From: UBA7692 sp964650845
Lineage (GTDB): Bacteria > Bacteroidota > Bacteroidia > Chitinophagales > LD1
DNA: 64,000 nucleotides
Reading direction: 5' to 3'
NCBI GenBank assembly: GCA_964650845.1
Contig: CAZYXR010000006.1
Span: 5,830-69,829 of the forward strand
Both the position numbers and the translations under genes were made by a program. Below the pieces are notes generated by a model, which made no database searches, was not told where the DNA came from, and saw only the letters and a list, made by a program, of their open reading frames with translations. Below, one piece after another: positions 5,716-15,400 of this stretch (within the stretch, counting starts at the first letter, position 1; each line of letters begins with the position of its first letter).

Positions 5716-8229
5716 GTGCTCCGCACATTTTTAGTATCTGCTATCTTGTTGCTTACCACCGCTCTGCAATCTCAAACCACCGAGATTTTTGGTAGAGTTT
5801 ATGATGCACGCACACAAGAACCTGCACCATTTGTAAGCGTAAAATTCAATGGGCAATTGCAAGGTACCAGTACAGACGAAAAAGGAATTTACCGCATTCG
5901 CACCACACAAAAGGTTGATAGTATTATTTTCTCTTTTATTGGTTACAAGCGCTACGCCAAAAAAATTCGCTTTGGAAAATATCAAGAGATAAATGTAGAA
6001 CTCGAAGAAGGCGGCATCTCGCTAAGCGAAGTAACTATCAAGGCGGGGAAGCGAAAAAAAATTGTGGATACAACTGCCAATTATGTTTATTACAGAGTTG
6101 TAGAAAACAAATCAAAAAACAAAGTTGACCAAGCAAACACCTACCACTATAATGAATATACCAAGCTGCTAACCTCGCTACTGAACGAGCCGCCAAAATT
6201 TCTTCGCTGGCGTATTTTTCGCCCGTTTCAATTTTTGTTTGATAACATAGATTATACTGAAGATAGCAGCAAATTTATTCCGGGCTTGCTAAAAGAAAGT
6301 GTAGCCGAAGTATATTACCGCAAAGAACCCAAAGACTATAAAAGAACCGTAATTGCCGATGTGCTTACCGGAGTTGATAATGAATCGCTCAACACATCCA
6401 CCGATTATTACATGGCAAACATTGAAACCTACGATAATGTTTTTGTGATTGCCGGAAAATCGTTTCAATCGCCCTTTGCACCCGGAGCCATAATTTTGTA
6501 CCGCTATTACTTAACCGATACCATCCGGGCAGAAGGAAGAACAAGCTACAAGCTACACTTTGTGGCAAAAAACAAAGAAGATATTGCGCTAAAAGGTTTT
6601 GCATGGATAGACTCTGCAACATGGGCAATCAAAACTTTTAAGTTTCGCCCAAATGAAAAAGCAAACATCAATTTCATTGCTGATTATTCGGTATTACAAA
6701 ATTTCATTTACCTGAAAAATCAATGGATAAAACAAAGTGAATCGCTACAAGCGGTTGGCAGTTTAAATCGAAAAAAGAACAAGTTTGCATTGCTGGTACA
6801 AAAAACTTACGAGCGCAAAAACATCGAAATTGATATTGAGTTACCTGACTCTGCTTTTGCCGGAAAGGACGAAGTAGTGTATGAAGACAGCGCGAGAACT
6901 TTGGCACGACCTCGCTTAGATAGTTTGCGTTTTACACCACTCACACCACAAGAAAAAATGGTATATGTGTTTAGCGATTCGCTACCCAAAATGCGCGCTT
7001 ACAAACAATGGTATTATGCCATAAATGTGTTTACCACTGCTATGTTTCGCATTCCAGATTTAAAAGGTCCGGTTGAGTTTGGAAGATTCTACAAGTTTGT
7101 TAGCAGAAACAATGTAGAAGGCATAAGGCTAAGAATGGGATTGCGCACCACCAAGCATTTTTCAAACAATTTATATTTTGAAGGGTACGTTGCTTATGGA
7201 TTAAAAGATAAAGACACAAAGTACAACGGCACCATCCGCATTTTTCCAAAAACCAAAAGCCGTAAATGGAATGCGTTTCAGTTCTTGTATCAATATGATA
7301 TGGTTGTGTTGGGTCAAGAAAACCTGTTTGTAACTTTCGACAATGTAATTTCCTTGCTGCGCAAAACCCCGCTACAGCGAATTATGAAAGTGCGCCACGC
7401 CAATGTGCAATGGGAAAAAGACTGGAGCAACGGTTTTTCTACCATAATGGCGTTCGACAAAAAAACCTATTACGATGTGCCGGGAGTTTTTGACTTTTCG
7501 CGTTTCGATAAACAAGGTAACAAAATACGTATTCCGCATTTTACCACTTCCGAACTATGGGTTGATTTTAGATATGCCTATAAAGAACAAAGCTACATTG
7601 CTTATGGTTACAGATATTTTCAACGCATAACAAAGTATCCGCAATTCAACTTTAGAGTTACCGGTGGCATTAAAGGCCTGTTAGAAGGGCAACATAATTT
7701 TTTAAAGTTGAATGCCATGATGTATCATAGATTATCATCACCGGCAGGTTACACCCGCTACACCATTAAAACCGGTTACATGATGGGCAGCATACCATAT
7801 CCCACATCCTTTATCTACAGTGGTGGCTTAGGCGGCTTTTTGTACGATTACACCACCTACAATTTGATGCGTGAATTTGAATTTATTGCCGATAAATATG
7901 TAAGCGTGTGGATAGATCATCACTTTGACGGATTTTTCTTAAACAAAATTCCTGGTATCAAACGCCTACAACTGCGCGAGTTTATAACCTTTAAAGCCTT
8001 GCTTGGCGACTTTAGCAAAAAGAACAATGATGTACTGATGGTTCCGGCAGACTTTAAAACTCTTACTTACATTCCCTACATCGAAGCAGGCTTTGGTTTT
8101 GAAAACATCTTCAAAGTATTCAGGTTAGATTTCCTTTTTCGAGCTACCTACTTAGAACCCAACACTAATTATTGGAAAGGCTTCGGCAGCAATTGGGGCG
8201 TAAAGGTTGGCTTTGCACCAAAGTTTTAG
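5716..8229 (+). CDS. DUF5686 outer-membrane protein with carboxypeptidase-regulatory-like domain
   Basis: 837 residues with a Sec signal peptide (about residues 1-20). Residues about 22-95 form a carboxypeptidase-D regulatory-like beta-sandwich (FGRVYDARTQEPAPFVSVKFNG, then GIYRI), a domain found at the N-terminus of many Bacteroidota outer-membrane proteins. The rest resembles the DUF5686 family, which I expect to be an outer-membrane beta-barrel: many alternating aromatic strands and a C-terminal segment ending GVKVGFAPKF. No ligand can be named. The start is a GTG; no in-frame ATG lies before the signal peptide. It follows tRNA-Glu and its terminator by about 80 bases. Confidence 0.85.
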   Translation: MLRTFLVSAILLLTTALQSQTTEIFGRVYDARTQEPAPFVSVKFNGQLQGTSTDEKGIYRIRTTQKVDSIIFSFIGYKRYAKKIRFGKYQEINVELEEGGISLSEVTIKAGKRKKIVDTTANYVYYRVVENKSKNKVDQANTYHYNEYTKLLTSLLNEPPKFLRWRIFRPFQFLFDNIDYTEDSSKFIPGLLKESVAEVYYRKEPKDYKRTVIADVLTGVDNESLNTSTDYYMANIETYDNVFVIAGKSFQSPFAPGAIILYRYYLTDTIRAEGRTSYKLHFVAKNKEDIALKGFAWIDSATWAIKTFKFRPNEKANINFIADYSVLQNFIYLKNQWIKQSESLQAVGSLNRKKNKFALLVQKTYERKNIEIDIELPDSAFAGKDEVVYEDSARTLARPRLDSLRFTPLTPQEKMVYVFSDSLPKMRAYKQWYYAINVFTTAMFRIPDLKGPVEFGRFYKFVSRNNVEGIRLRMGLRTTKHFSNNLYFEGYVAYGLKDKDTKYNGTIRIFPKTKSRKWNAFQFLYQYDMVVLGQENLFVTFDNVISLLRKTPLQRIMKVRHANVQWEKDWSNGFSTIMAFDKKTYYDVPGVFDFSRFDKQGNKIRIPHFTTSELWVDFRYAYKEQSYIAYGYRYFQRITKYPQFNFRVTGGIKGLLEGQHNFLKLNAMMYHRLSSPAGYTRYTIKTGYMMGSIPYPTSFIYSGGLGGFLYDYTTYNLMREFEFIADKYVSVWIDHHFDGFFLNKIPGIKRLQLREFITFKALLGDFSKKNNDVLMVPADFKTLTYIPYIEAGFGFENIFKVFRLDFLFRATYLEPNTNYWKGFGSNWGVKVGFAPKF

Positions 8230-8529
8230 GCTACCAGTTTAATCTGGCAGAAACGGCATTTAACGGACCGATCGTACGTTAACATTCTCATAAATTCAAC
8301 TTTACACACGGTCGTCTATATTCACGATTAATTCTTTTTACTAAAAGTTCTTTTAGACATGCAGACACACAAAACTCACAGACAAAGTTTATTGGCAAGC
8401 GCGAGTATGCCGCTTTGGTTTATTGCCGATATTGGAATAAAGCGGCATACACGCGCTGCTCCGCTATGCAGTCATTAATCCCAATCAAGTCATTTTTTTC
8501 TGCCTCTTTTTACATTCAAATCCGCACAC
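8230..8529. other. Intergenic stretch with hairpins, no gene
   Basis: No convincing coding frame. It contains a short perfect hairpin CTAAAAG/CTTTTAG (8341-8356) and a long hairpin described separately at 8398-8457. Base composition changes here compared with the flanking genes, and the stretch borders the insertion-disrupted locus. Confidence 0.6.
8398..8457. repeat. Long near-perfect hairpin (18-bp stem)
   Basis: Arms AGCGCG-A-GTATGCCGCTTT (8398-8416) and AAAGCGGCATAC-A-CGCGCT (8439-8457) pair over 18 bp with a single A-A mismatch and a 22-base loop. There is no T tract, so it is not a typical terminator. It could be a REP-type element or the relic end of a mobile element. Confidence 0.75.
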
Positions 8530-8712
8530 ATGCAATACATTTTTATTCTCTTGGCATTATGCTTTGGAAGCACATCATTTTCTCAATCGCTAAATGGTAA
8601 TGGCTTTGAAGTACACACCAGACTAAAGCATCCTAAAGCAAAACCTTTTACAATTAAGGGTACCTCTAAAAACTCCCATACGGCAAAAATGTCGAATATT
8701 ACGGCTATATGA
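8530..8712 (+). pseudogene. 5' fragment of a secreted protein split by an IS
   Basis: The frame begins with a clear signal peptide (MQYIFILLALCFGSTSFSQ) followed by about 25 residues of mature protein, then runs into insertion-sequence DNA near 8665-8680 and stops. The coding part that belongs to the original gene therefore ends before the stated stop. The matching 3' part is probably the frame at 9798-10661, which lacks a signal peptide but carries a T9SS sorting domain. The join is inferred from complementarity of the parts. Confidence 0.6.
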
Positions 8713-9760
8713 AAACATTCAAAAGACACAGGGATTACGGATTCTTTGACCAAGACATACGCCTTAGCAAGTTTAGCGTAATGGGCGACCCGTTAGCGCG
8801 TTTAAACAAAGGAATAGACTTTGAGATATTTCGGGAGTTGTTAATCACCTGTTTCGATAAACCCACCAAAGGCAAAGGCGGTCGTCCGCCATACGATTAT
8901 GTGCTGATGTTAAAATACTGATACTGCAACGGTATTACAACCTGTCGGACGACCAAGCTGAATACCAAATCAATGACCGGTTGAGCTTCATGCGATTTTT
9001 AAACCTGACTATAGCAGATGACATACCCGATAGCAAAACCATCTGGCATTTCAAAGAACAACTCATTGAATCATCTTTAATAGAAACACTCTTTGCACGA
9101 TTTATCCATGAATTAACCAAACTCAATCTGATAGTAAACGAAGGAAAAATAGTAGTTGCCAGTTTTATGGAAGTTCCCATTCAGCGCAATAGCAAAGAAG
9201 AAAACAAACAAATCAAAGAAGGCAAAACACCGGAATCATTCACTCAAAACCCACACAAGCAACAACAAAAAGATGTAGATGCCCGATGGACTACTAAAAA
9301 CGGCAGCGACATATTCGGGTATAAAAACCATGTGAAAATAGACAGCCAGAGCAAAATCATCACCCAATACAGCGTAACCGATGCCGGAGTTCATGATTCA
9401 CAGGCATTAGCCGATTTGATAGATGAAACCGATGAAGATGAAACCTTATGGGCAGACAGCGCCTACACAGGGCAAAAACAAGAAGAAGTTATCCGCAAGG
9501 CAAAAATGGTAAATCAGGTATGCGAAAAAGGATATAGAAACCATCCCTTAACAGAAACACAAAAACAAAGCAACCGAATCAAATCAAAAACCAGAGCGCG
9601 GGTAGAGCATCCCTTTGCATTTATGGAAATAAGTATGCACGGCATGTATCTTCAGGTAATTGGCTACAAAAGAATTGAAGCATTGATAGGGCTAATCAAT
9701 CTGACTTATAATATGTTCAGAAAAGTTCAGTTAATGCCTTGTTGATGGGAGTAGTGTGTC
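8660..9760 (+). mobile_element. Decayed IS5-family-like insertion sequence (ends uncertain)
   Basis: About 1.1 kb holding a broken DDE transposase between two halves of a secreted-protein gene. The only inverted match I find near the ends is ACTCCCAT (8672-8679) with ATGGGAGT (9745-9752), eight bases, too short to be sure of the termini. No target duplication was found. The element appears inactive (see the transposase). Confidence 0.6.
8709..9745 (+). pseudogene. IS5-family-like transposase, frameshifted and lacking first catalytic Asp
   Basis: The first 70 residues (start 8709) end at a stop near 8921. The rest continues in the -1 frame through RYYNLSDDQAEYQINDRLSFMRFL to 9745. One missing A in the run at about 8912-8915 (TTAAAATACTG instead of TTAAAAATACTG) would restore a single frame. 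The IS5-type landmarks ADSAYTGQ (second Asp) and RVEHPFAF (Glu) are present. The segment that normally reads VDASxxxxP reads VVASFMEVP, so the first catalytic Asp appears replaced by Val. Programmed -1 slippage at AAAA is possible for IS5 relatives, but the lost Asp argues that the enzyme is dead. Confidence 0.8.
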
Positions 9761-9797
9761 CACTAATGAAAAAACAAGAGAAAAACCATAGAAAAAT

Positions 9798-10661
9798 GAC
9801 TGATTGGCTCATAAAACATGGCGCGTTTGCGGAAAAAAATTGTTCAACAAATCCTACTCAGATAAATATCCTGTTTTTAGAAGTTCCCTTTATATATTTC
9901 AGCCCAACAACAATAGTATTTGCAGTGAATATTACAATGCCGAATCTGACCTTACCATTAGTGCCGATGGACAAACTGTTTATTACAAAGGCACTGATGA
10001 TAACCTGTGGTATTATTTTAATGACAGGGAGAATAGTGTTGAAGTCAATCCTGATGATGAAAATGACATTACGCCAGTCAGCCAGGCCAACTGGAATAAA
10101 ACACCCTTAAAGTATAACAGCCCTGTTGAAGGCTTGATGGCATTGGAGCATCCCTATCAAACAAGTATATGCTTTGACGGCACCTGCACCACGCAGCAAC
10201 ATGCCGGAAGCCTGATATATGTGGGAGAAAATAAAAAACTCTATTTGGCAACATGGGTAAATGCCGACAACCCTGTTACCTGCCCTGCAACTGCATATAA
10301 GGTGCTGAATAATGCAAATTACAAAACAGATGGAAGCGATACGGTTGTTCGAGAGGTACAGATTAAAAGGCATGATGGTATAACAATAGATGAACAAAAC
10401 ATTACAGTAGCTGTGTATCCAAACCCTTCAGAAAACACTTTCAACATCAGCATATCGAATTTGGAATCAGGAGAATATATTGAATTAAGTATAAGTCAGG
10501 CAGGAGGAGGAACAGTTTACAGCACCGCTTGGCAACAAGCACACACCACAGGTAATTACAAAATAGCGTGGGACGCACAAAATGTGCAGGCAGGCGTATA
10601 TATTTATCAAATCAAAACAAGGCGGAAAGCCTCAACAGTAGGAAGATTAATTAAATTGTAA
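9798..10661 (+). pseudogene. 3' part of the split secreted protein, T9SS type A sorting domain
   Basis: About 287 open residues after an in-frame stop near 9797, with no signal peptide of its own. A motif of the kind SADGQTVYYKGTDDNLWYYF near residue 50 suggests a beta-propeller or lectin-like body. The C-terminal 80 residues (from VYPNPSENTFNISI to GRLIKL) form a Por-type T9SS sorting domain, which directs export across the outer membrane and then is cleaved. It is most simply the C-terminal remainder of the gene whose signal peptide lies at 8530, separated by the IS. An in-frame Met exists at 9804, but the product would not be exported. Confidence 0.65.
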
Positions 10662-10664
10662 GCA

Positions 10665-12299
10665 ATGCGGTATGTAATCATTTGCGGGTTATTCATCATC
10701 AATGTTAATGCTTTTTCCCAACTGCATTTTGTGCGGCAGTGGGATATACACTATGGAACCTTGAAAGATGAATGGTCTTTTTCCTTTGACCAAACGCTTG
10801 ATGGAGGATTTTTGGTAGGCGGACCTGTGCAAGCGGGTATAGGAGGAGATAAAACAGAGCCAAGACGGGATGTAGATACTTTCTATTTAGACTATTGGGT
10901 GGTGAAGATGGATGCAGGAGGTAATAAGCTTTGGGATAAAACATTCGGAACAAATTATTCTGATTATCTATCTGGAATCATAGGCACAGCAGATGGCGGA
11001 AGTTTGCTAACTGGTAACTCTACAGGCTTGGCAAGCGGAGACCGCACAGAAAATGGAAAAGGAGGAGCAGATTATTGGGTGATAAAAACAGATGCGCAGG
11101 GTAATAAGCAATGGGACAAAACGTATGGCGGACCAAGTGATGACATTACATTCATCTATCCAATCCAAACTCGCGATGGGGGGTATTTAATTGGAGGCAG
11201 GTCTGAATCGGGCATTGGAGGAGATAAAACAGAGCCCAAGCGTGGGGCTTTTGATGATTACTGGCTTGTAAAAATAGATTCGTTAGGTAACAAACAGTGG
11301 GATAAAACCCTAGGCGGTCCGCATGATGAGAACATCAAAAGTATGATACAAACTAAAGATGGAGGTTATCTCGTTGGCGGCTACTCTCGTTCAGATATAG
11401 GTGGAGATAAAACACAACCTAATTGGGATACAACTATTTTTAAATGGTCAGATTGGTGGATTGTAAAGATAGATTCATTTGGTAACAAGCAATGGGATAA
11501 AACTTACGGGACAATTGCATCTGATGAGCTTTATTCAATCGTAGAACTGAATAACGGTAATTATGCTTTACAGGGGTGGGGTAATGCCGGAGCAACAGGA
11601 AATAAAACCGTTGATAGCGGTGGTGTTTGGATAGTTATAATTGATAGTCTTGGAGAAATAAATTCTCAAGCAGTGTTAAAGTGTCCATATGGCGGCATGA
11701 AGAAAACTTCAGACAGAGGCTTTTTACTATTTGGAGATAAGTTTAATAACTATCCTCTGAATCAGTACATGTCAGAGCTGAATTTTAATAATGCTTATAA
11801 AAATTCATGGGTAATGAAGTTGGACTCCAACTGGAACAAACAATGGGATAAAACTATACTCACACGCGGTGTAAATGAAACTTTTGCATTAGAAACTTTG
11901 GATGGCTGCTATGCGGTAGCCAGTTTGAGTGGAGCATCTGTAGGAGGAGATCAAATGCATCAGCCCACAAATTTAGGGCTCGATTATTTTATTTTTAAAT
12001 TCTGCATGGATACTGTTACAGGTATAAACGAAAGCACAAATGATGCCATTAACATTGTAACCTATCCTAATCCATTTACAGCATCGCTGCAAATAGCTAT
12101 TGCCTCACCGCAGGTTACGGAGGCAACATTTACGCTTACCAATGCCATCGGCCAGTTGATCTACCGCAGCAAAGAAACGCAGCTTGCTGCGGGCTATACC
12201 AAATCACTGGATTTGAGCTATCTGCCTAAAGGGGTTTATTTTATTGAGGTAAAAGCACAGCAAGGCGGGAAAGTGGTGAAGCGGGTGGTGAAGGAGTGA
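10665..12299 (+). CDS. Secreted repeat protein with T9SS type A sorting domain
   Basis: 544 residues. A signal peptide (about 1-18) is followed by six or seven repeats of about 60 residues built around GGDKTEPxRxxxDYWVVKxDxxGNKxWDKTxGG, which probably fold as blades of a beta-propeller. A Por-type C-terminal sorting domain runs from TYPNPFTASLQIAI to the final residues KVVKRVVKE. The protein is thus expected to be exported by the T9SS and attached to or released from the cell surface. The start lies four bases after the stop of the split gene, so the two were probably an operon. Ligand unknown. Confidence 0.85.
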   Translation: MRYVIICGLFIINVNAFSQLHFVRQWDIHYGTLKDEWSFSFDQTLDGGFLVGGPVQAGIGGDKTEPRRDVDTFYLDYWVVKMDAGGNKLWDKTFGTNYSDYLSGIIGTADGGSLLTGNSTGLASGDRTENGKGGADYWVIKTDAQGNKQWDKTYGGPSDDITFIYPIQTRDGGYLIGGRSESGIGGDKTEPKRGAFDDYWLVKIDSLGNKQWDKTLGGPHDENIKSMIQTKDGGYLVGGYSRSDIGGDKTQPNWDTTIFKWSDWWIVKIDSFGNKQWDKTYGTIASDELYSIVELNNGNYALQGWGNAGATGNKTVDSGGVWIVIIDSLGEINSQAVLKCPYGGMKKTSDRGFLLFGDKFNNYPLNQYMSELNFNNAYKNSWVMKLDSNWNKQWDKTILTRGVNETFALETLDGCYAVASLSGASVGGDQMHQPTNLGLDYFIFKFCMDTVTGINESTNDAINIVTYPNPFTASLQIAIASPQVTEATFTLTNAIGQLIYRSKETQLAAGYTKSLDLSYLPKGVYFIEVKAQQGGKVVKRVVKE

Positions 12300-12348
12300 G
12301 ATGGTTGAGAGGGTGGAAGGAAACAGCCGTGGAAAAATACCGCTTTAA

Positions 12349-12386
12349 ACACAAAAGGCTGCTTCTTTCGAAACAGCCTTTTGTAA
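12349..12386. terminator. Bidirectional terminator between 544-residue gene and rpoC
   Basis: 11-bp perfect stem ACAAAAGGCTG/CAGCCTTTTGT (12351-12361, 12374-12384), with A and T runs on both sides. It can serve both the plus-strand secreted protein gene and the minus-strand rpoC. Confidence 0.82.
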
Positions 12387-12402
12387 AATATTAGCTTGAG
12401 TA

Positions 12403-15400
12403 TTATCCTATCAACTCAACTCCGCTTTCTTGTTGAACAGCTTTTTTCTCCACCTTTTCTATATCCTCTTTTGCAGCAACAAATAGATTTTCAAATCTGC
12501 GCAAACCTGTTCCTGCCGGAATACGGTGACCAACAATTACGTTCTCTTTCAAACCTTCCAAGTAATCTTCGCGAGCAGCAATAGATGAAGTACTTAATAC
12601 TTTAGTTGTTTCTTGGAACGAAGCTGCCGAAATCCATGAACCGGTGCTTAATGATGCACGGGTAATACCTTGCAGCTTAGGATATGCAGTAGCCGGAATC
12701 GCCTCGCGGAACTCAACCAATGCCTTATCTGTACGTTTCAAAATAGAATTCTCTTCACGAATTTTACGAAGCGTAACAATCTGTCCGGCTTTCAAGTTTT
12801 GCGAATCGCCAGCCTCGGTTATTACTTTCTTATCAAACATTTCATCGTTCACATTCAGCAATTCAAACTTCTGAACGCTATCGCCTTCAAGTAATTTAGT
12901 ATCACCCGGGTCTTCAATAATCATTTTGCTCATCATCTGGCGAACAATTACTTCAACGTGTTTATCGTTGATTTTGATACCCTGCAAGCGATACACCTCT
13001 TGAATTTCATTTACCAAATACTCTTGTACAGCAAAAGGTCCTTTGATGCTAAGAATATCGGATGGCGTAATAGCACCGTCTGAAAGTGCTGTTCCGGCAC
13101 GAACAAAGTCTTGCTCTTGTACCAAAATCTGTTTAGAAAGCGGCACTAAGTATTTTGCAATTTCCCCTTCGCGGCTTTCAACAATTACTTCGCGGTTACC
13201 ACGTTTTATACCTCCAAAACGAACGACACCGTCAATTTCTGCTACAGCCGCAGGGTTACTTGGGTTACGCGCCTCAAACAACTCTGTTACACGTGGCAAA
13301 CCACCCGTGATGTCTTTTACTTTACCCATCACACGAGGGATTTTTGCAATAATTTGACCAGGTTTTAAGGCTCCGCCATTATCAATAGAAATGTGCGCAC
13401 CTACCGGTAAGCTATAGTTTTTCCACTCTTTACCGCTTTCAACCACAAGTGTCGGAGCCTTAGTTTTATCTTTTGACTCTATTACAACTTTTTCTTTGTG
13501 GCCGGTTTGCTCGTCCATCTCTTCGCGGTAAGTGATGTTCTCAATGATATTTTCAAATCGAACTTTACCACTTACTTCCGATACGATAACGTTGTTGTAT
13601 GGATCCCATTTACAAATCACATCGCCTTTACTGATTTTTTTGCCGTCTTGAGCAAAAATGAATGAACCATAAGGAATGTGAGCAGTTAATAAAACTTTAT
13701 CGCTATCGGCTTTCACAATACGCATTTCACCGGTACGACCAATAACAACGTTTTGTTTTTCGCCATTTTCGTCAGCGGTAGCAATTGTACGCACACCATC
13801 TAACTGAAGAATACCATCAAACTTAGCAACCAATTGCGATTCGGTTGTGCCCACGCTCGCAATACCACCCACGTGGAAGGTACGAAGTGTAAGCTGTGTT
13901 CCCGGCTCACCAATCGATTGTGCTGCAATAATACCAACGGCATCGCCTTCTTCGGCTGTGCGGTTAGTAGCAAGGTTTCTGCCGTAGCATTTTACACAAA
14001 CACCTTTGCGCGATTCGCACGTAAGTACCGAACGAATTTCAACTGTTTCAATACCAGATGCTTCTACAGCTTTCGCCAATGTTTCGGTAATATTCTCGCC
14101 TGCTGCAATAATCAATTCATCCGTTTCGGGATGTGTAATATCGTTTAATGAAGCACGACCTAAAATTCTGTCGCTCAAAGATTCTACAATCTCATCACCA
14201 TTTTTGATAGCGCTTTGTGCAATACCGCGCAATGTGCCACAATCTGTTTCAGAAATAACAACATCTTGCGCCACATCTACCAATCTTCTTGTAAGGTAAC
14301 CCGCATCGGCAGTTTTCAAAGCCGTATCAGAAAGACCTTTACGCGCACCGTGTGTTGATACAAAGTACTCTAATACCGACAAACCTTCTTTAAAGTTCGC
14401 AAGAATTGGATTTTCGATTACCTCAGAACCCGAAGAACCGGCTTTACGTGGTTTTGCCATCAAACCTCTCATTCCTGAAAGCTGTTTGATTTGTTGTTTA
14501 GAACCCCTTGCACCCGAATCCAACNNNNNNNNNNTCAATTGCGTGTCGGTTAATGTCCAAATATCTACCACTTGGTTGAAACGCTCCTTATCGGTAATGA
14601 ATCCCATTTGGTAGCTTTCTGTCAATTCATCAATTTTGGTTTGAGCCTGTGCAATGTATTTGGTTTTTTCTTCTGGAACCAACACATCGCCAAGATTGAA
14701 ACTCAAGCCACCTTTGAATGAATAGTAGAAGCCCATTCTCTTGATATCATCCAAGAATTTTGCTGTTGTCGGGATGTTGGTTTGAGCCAAAATATCACCG
14801 ATTACATTTTTCAATTCTTTTTTACCTAACAACTTGTTTACGTAGCCTACACTTGCAGGAACAGCTTGATTCAATAAGATTCTACCTAAAGTAGTTTCAA
14901 TTACTTTCTTTTTAAGCTGCCCGTTTTCTTTAACATTGGCAAGGCACTTCACAATTGCATGTAGTTCTACACGACCTTCGTTAAAAGCAATAACCGCTTC
15001 TTCGGCACCATAGAATGTTAAGCCTTGTCCTTTTACCGGCTCCTCTTTTGTGCTTTGTTTCGACTTGGTCATGTAATATAGACCAAGCACCATGTCTTGC
15101 GATGGAAGCGTAATTGGAGTACCGTTTTGTGGATTCAAGATATTGTGAGAAGCCAACATTAACATTTGAGCTTCTAACACCGCAGCATTGCCCAGTGGAA
15201 CGTGAACAGCCATTTGGTCACCGTCAAAGTCTGCGTTGAACGCTGTACAAACCAAGGGATGCAGTTGAATTGCTTTACCTTCAATCAACTTAGGCAAAAA
15301 TGCCTGAATAGACAAGCGGTGAAGTGTAGGAGCACGATTCAATAGAACCGGATGACCTTTCAATACATTTTCAAGAATATCCCAAATTATCGGCTCTTTT

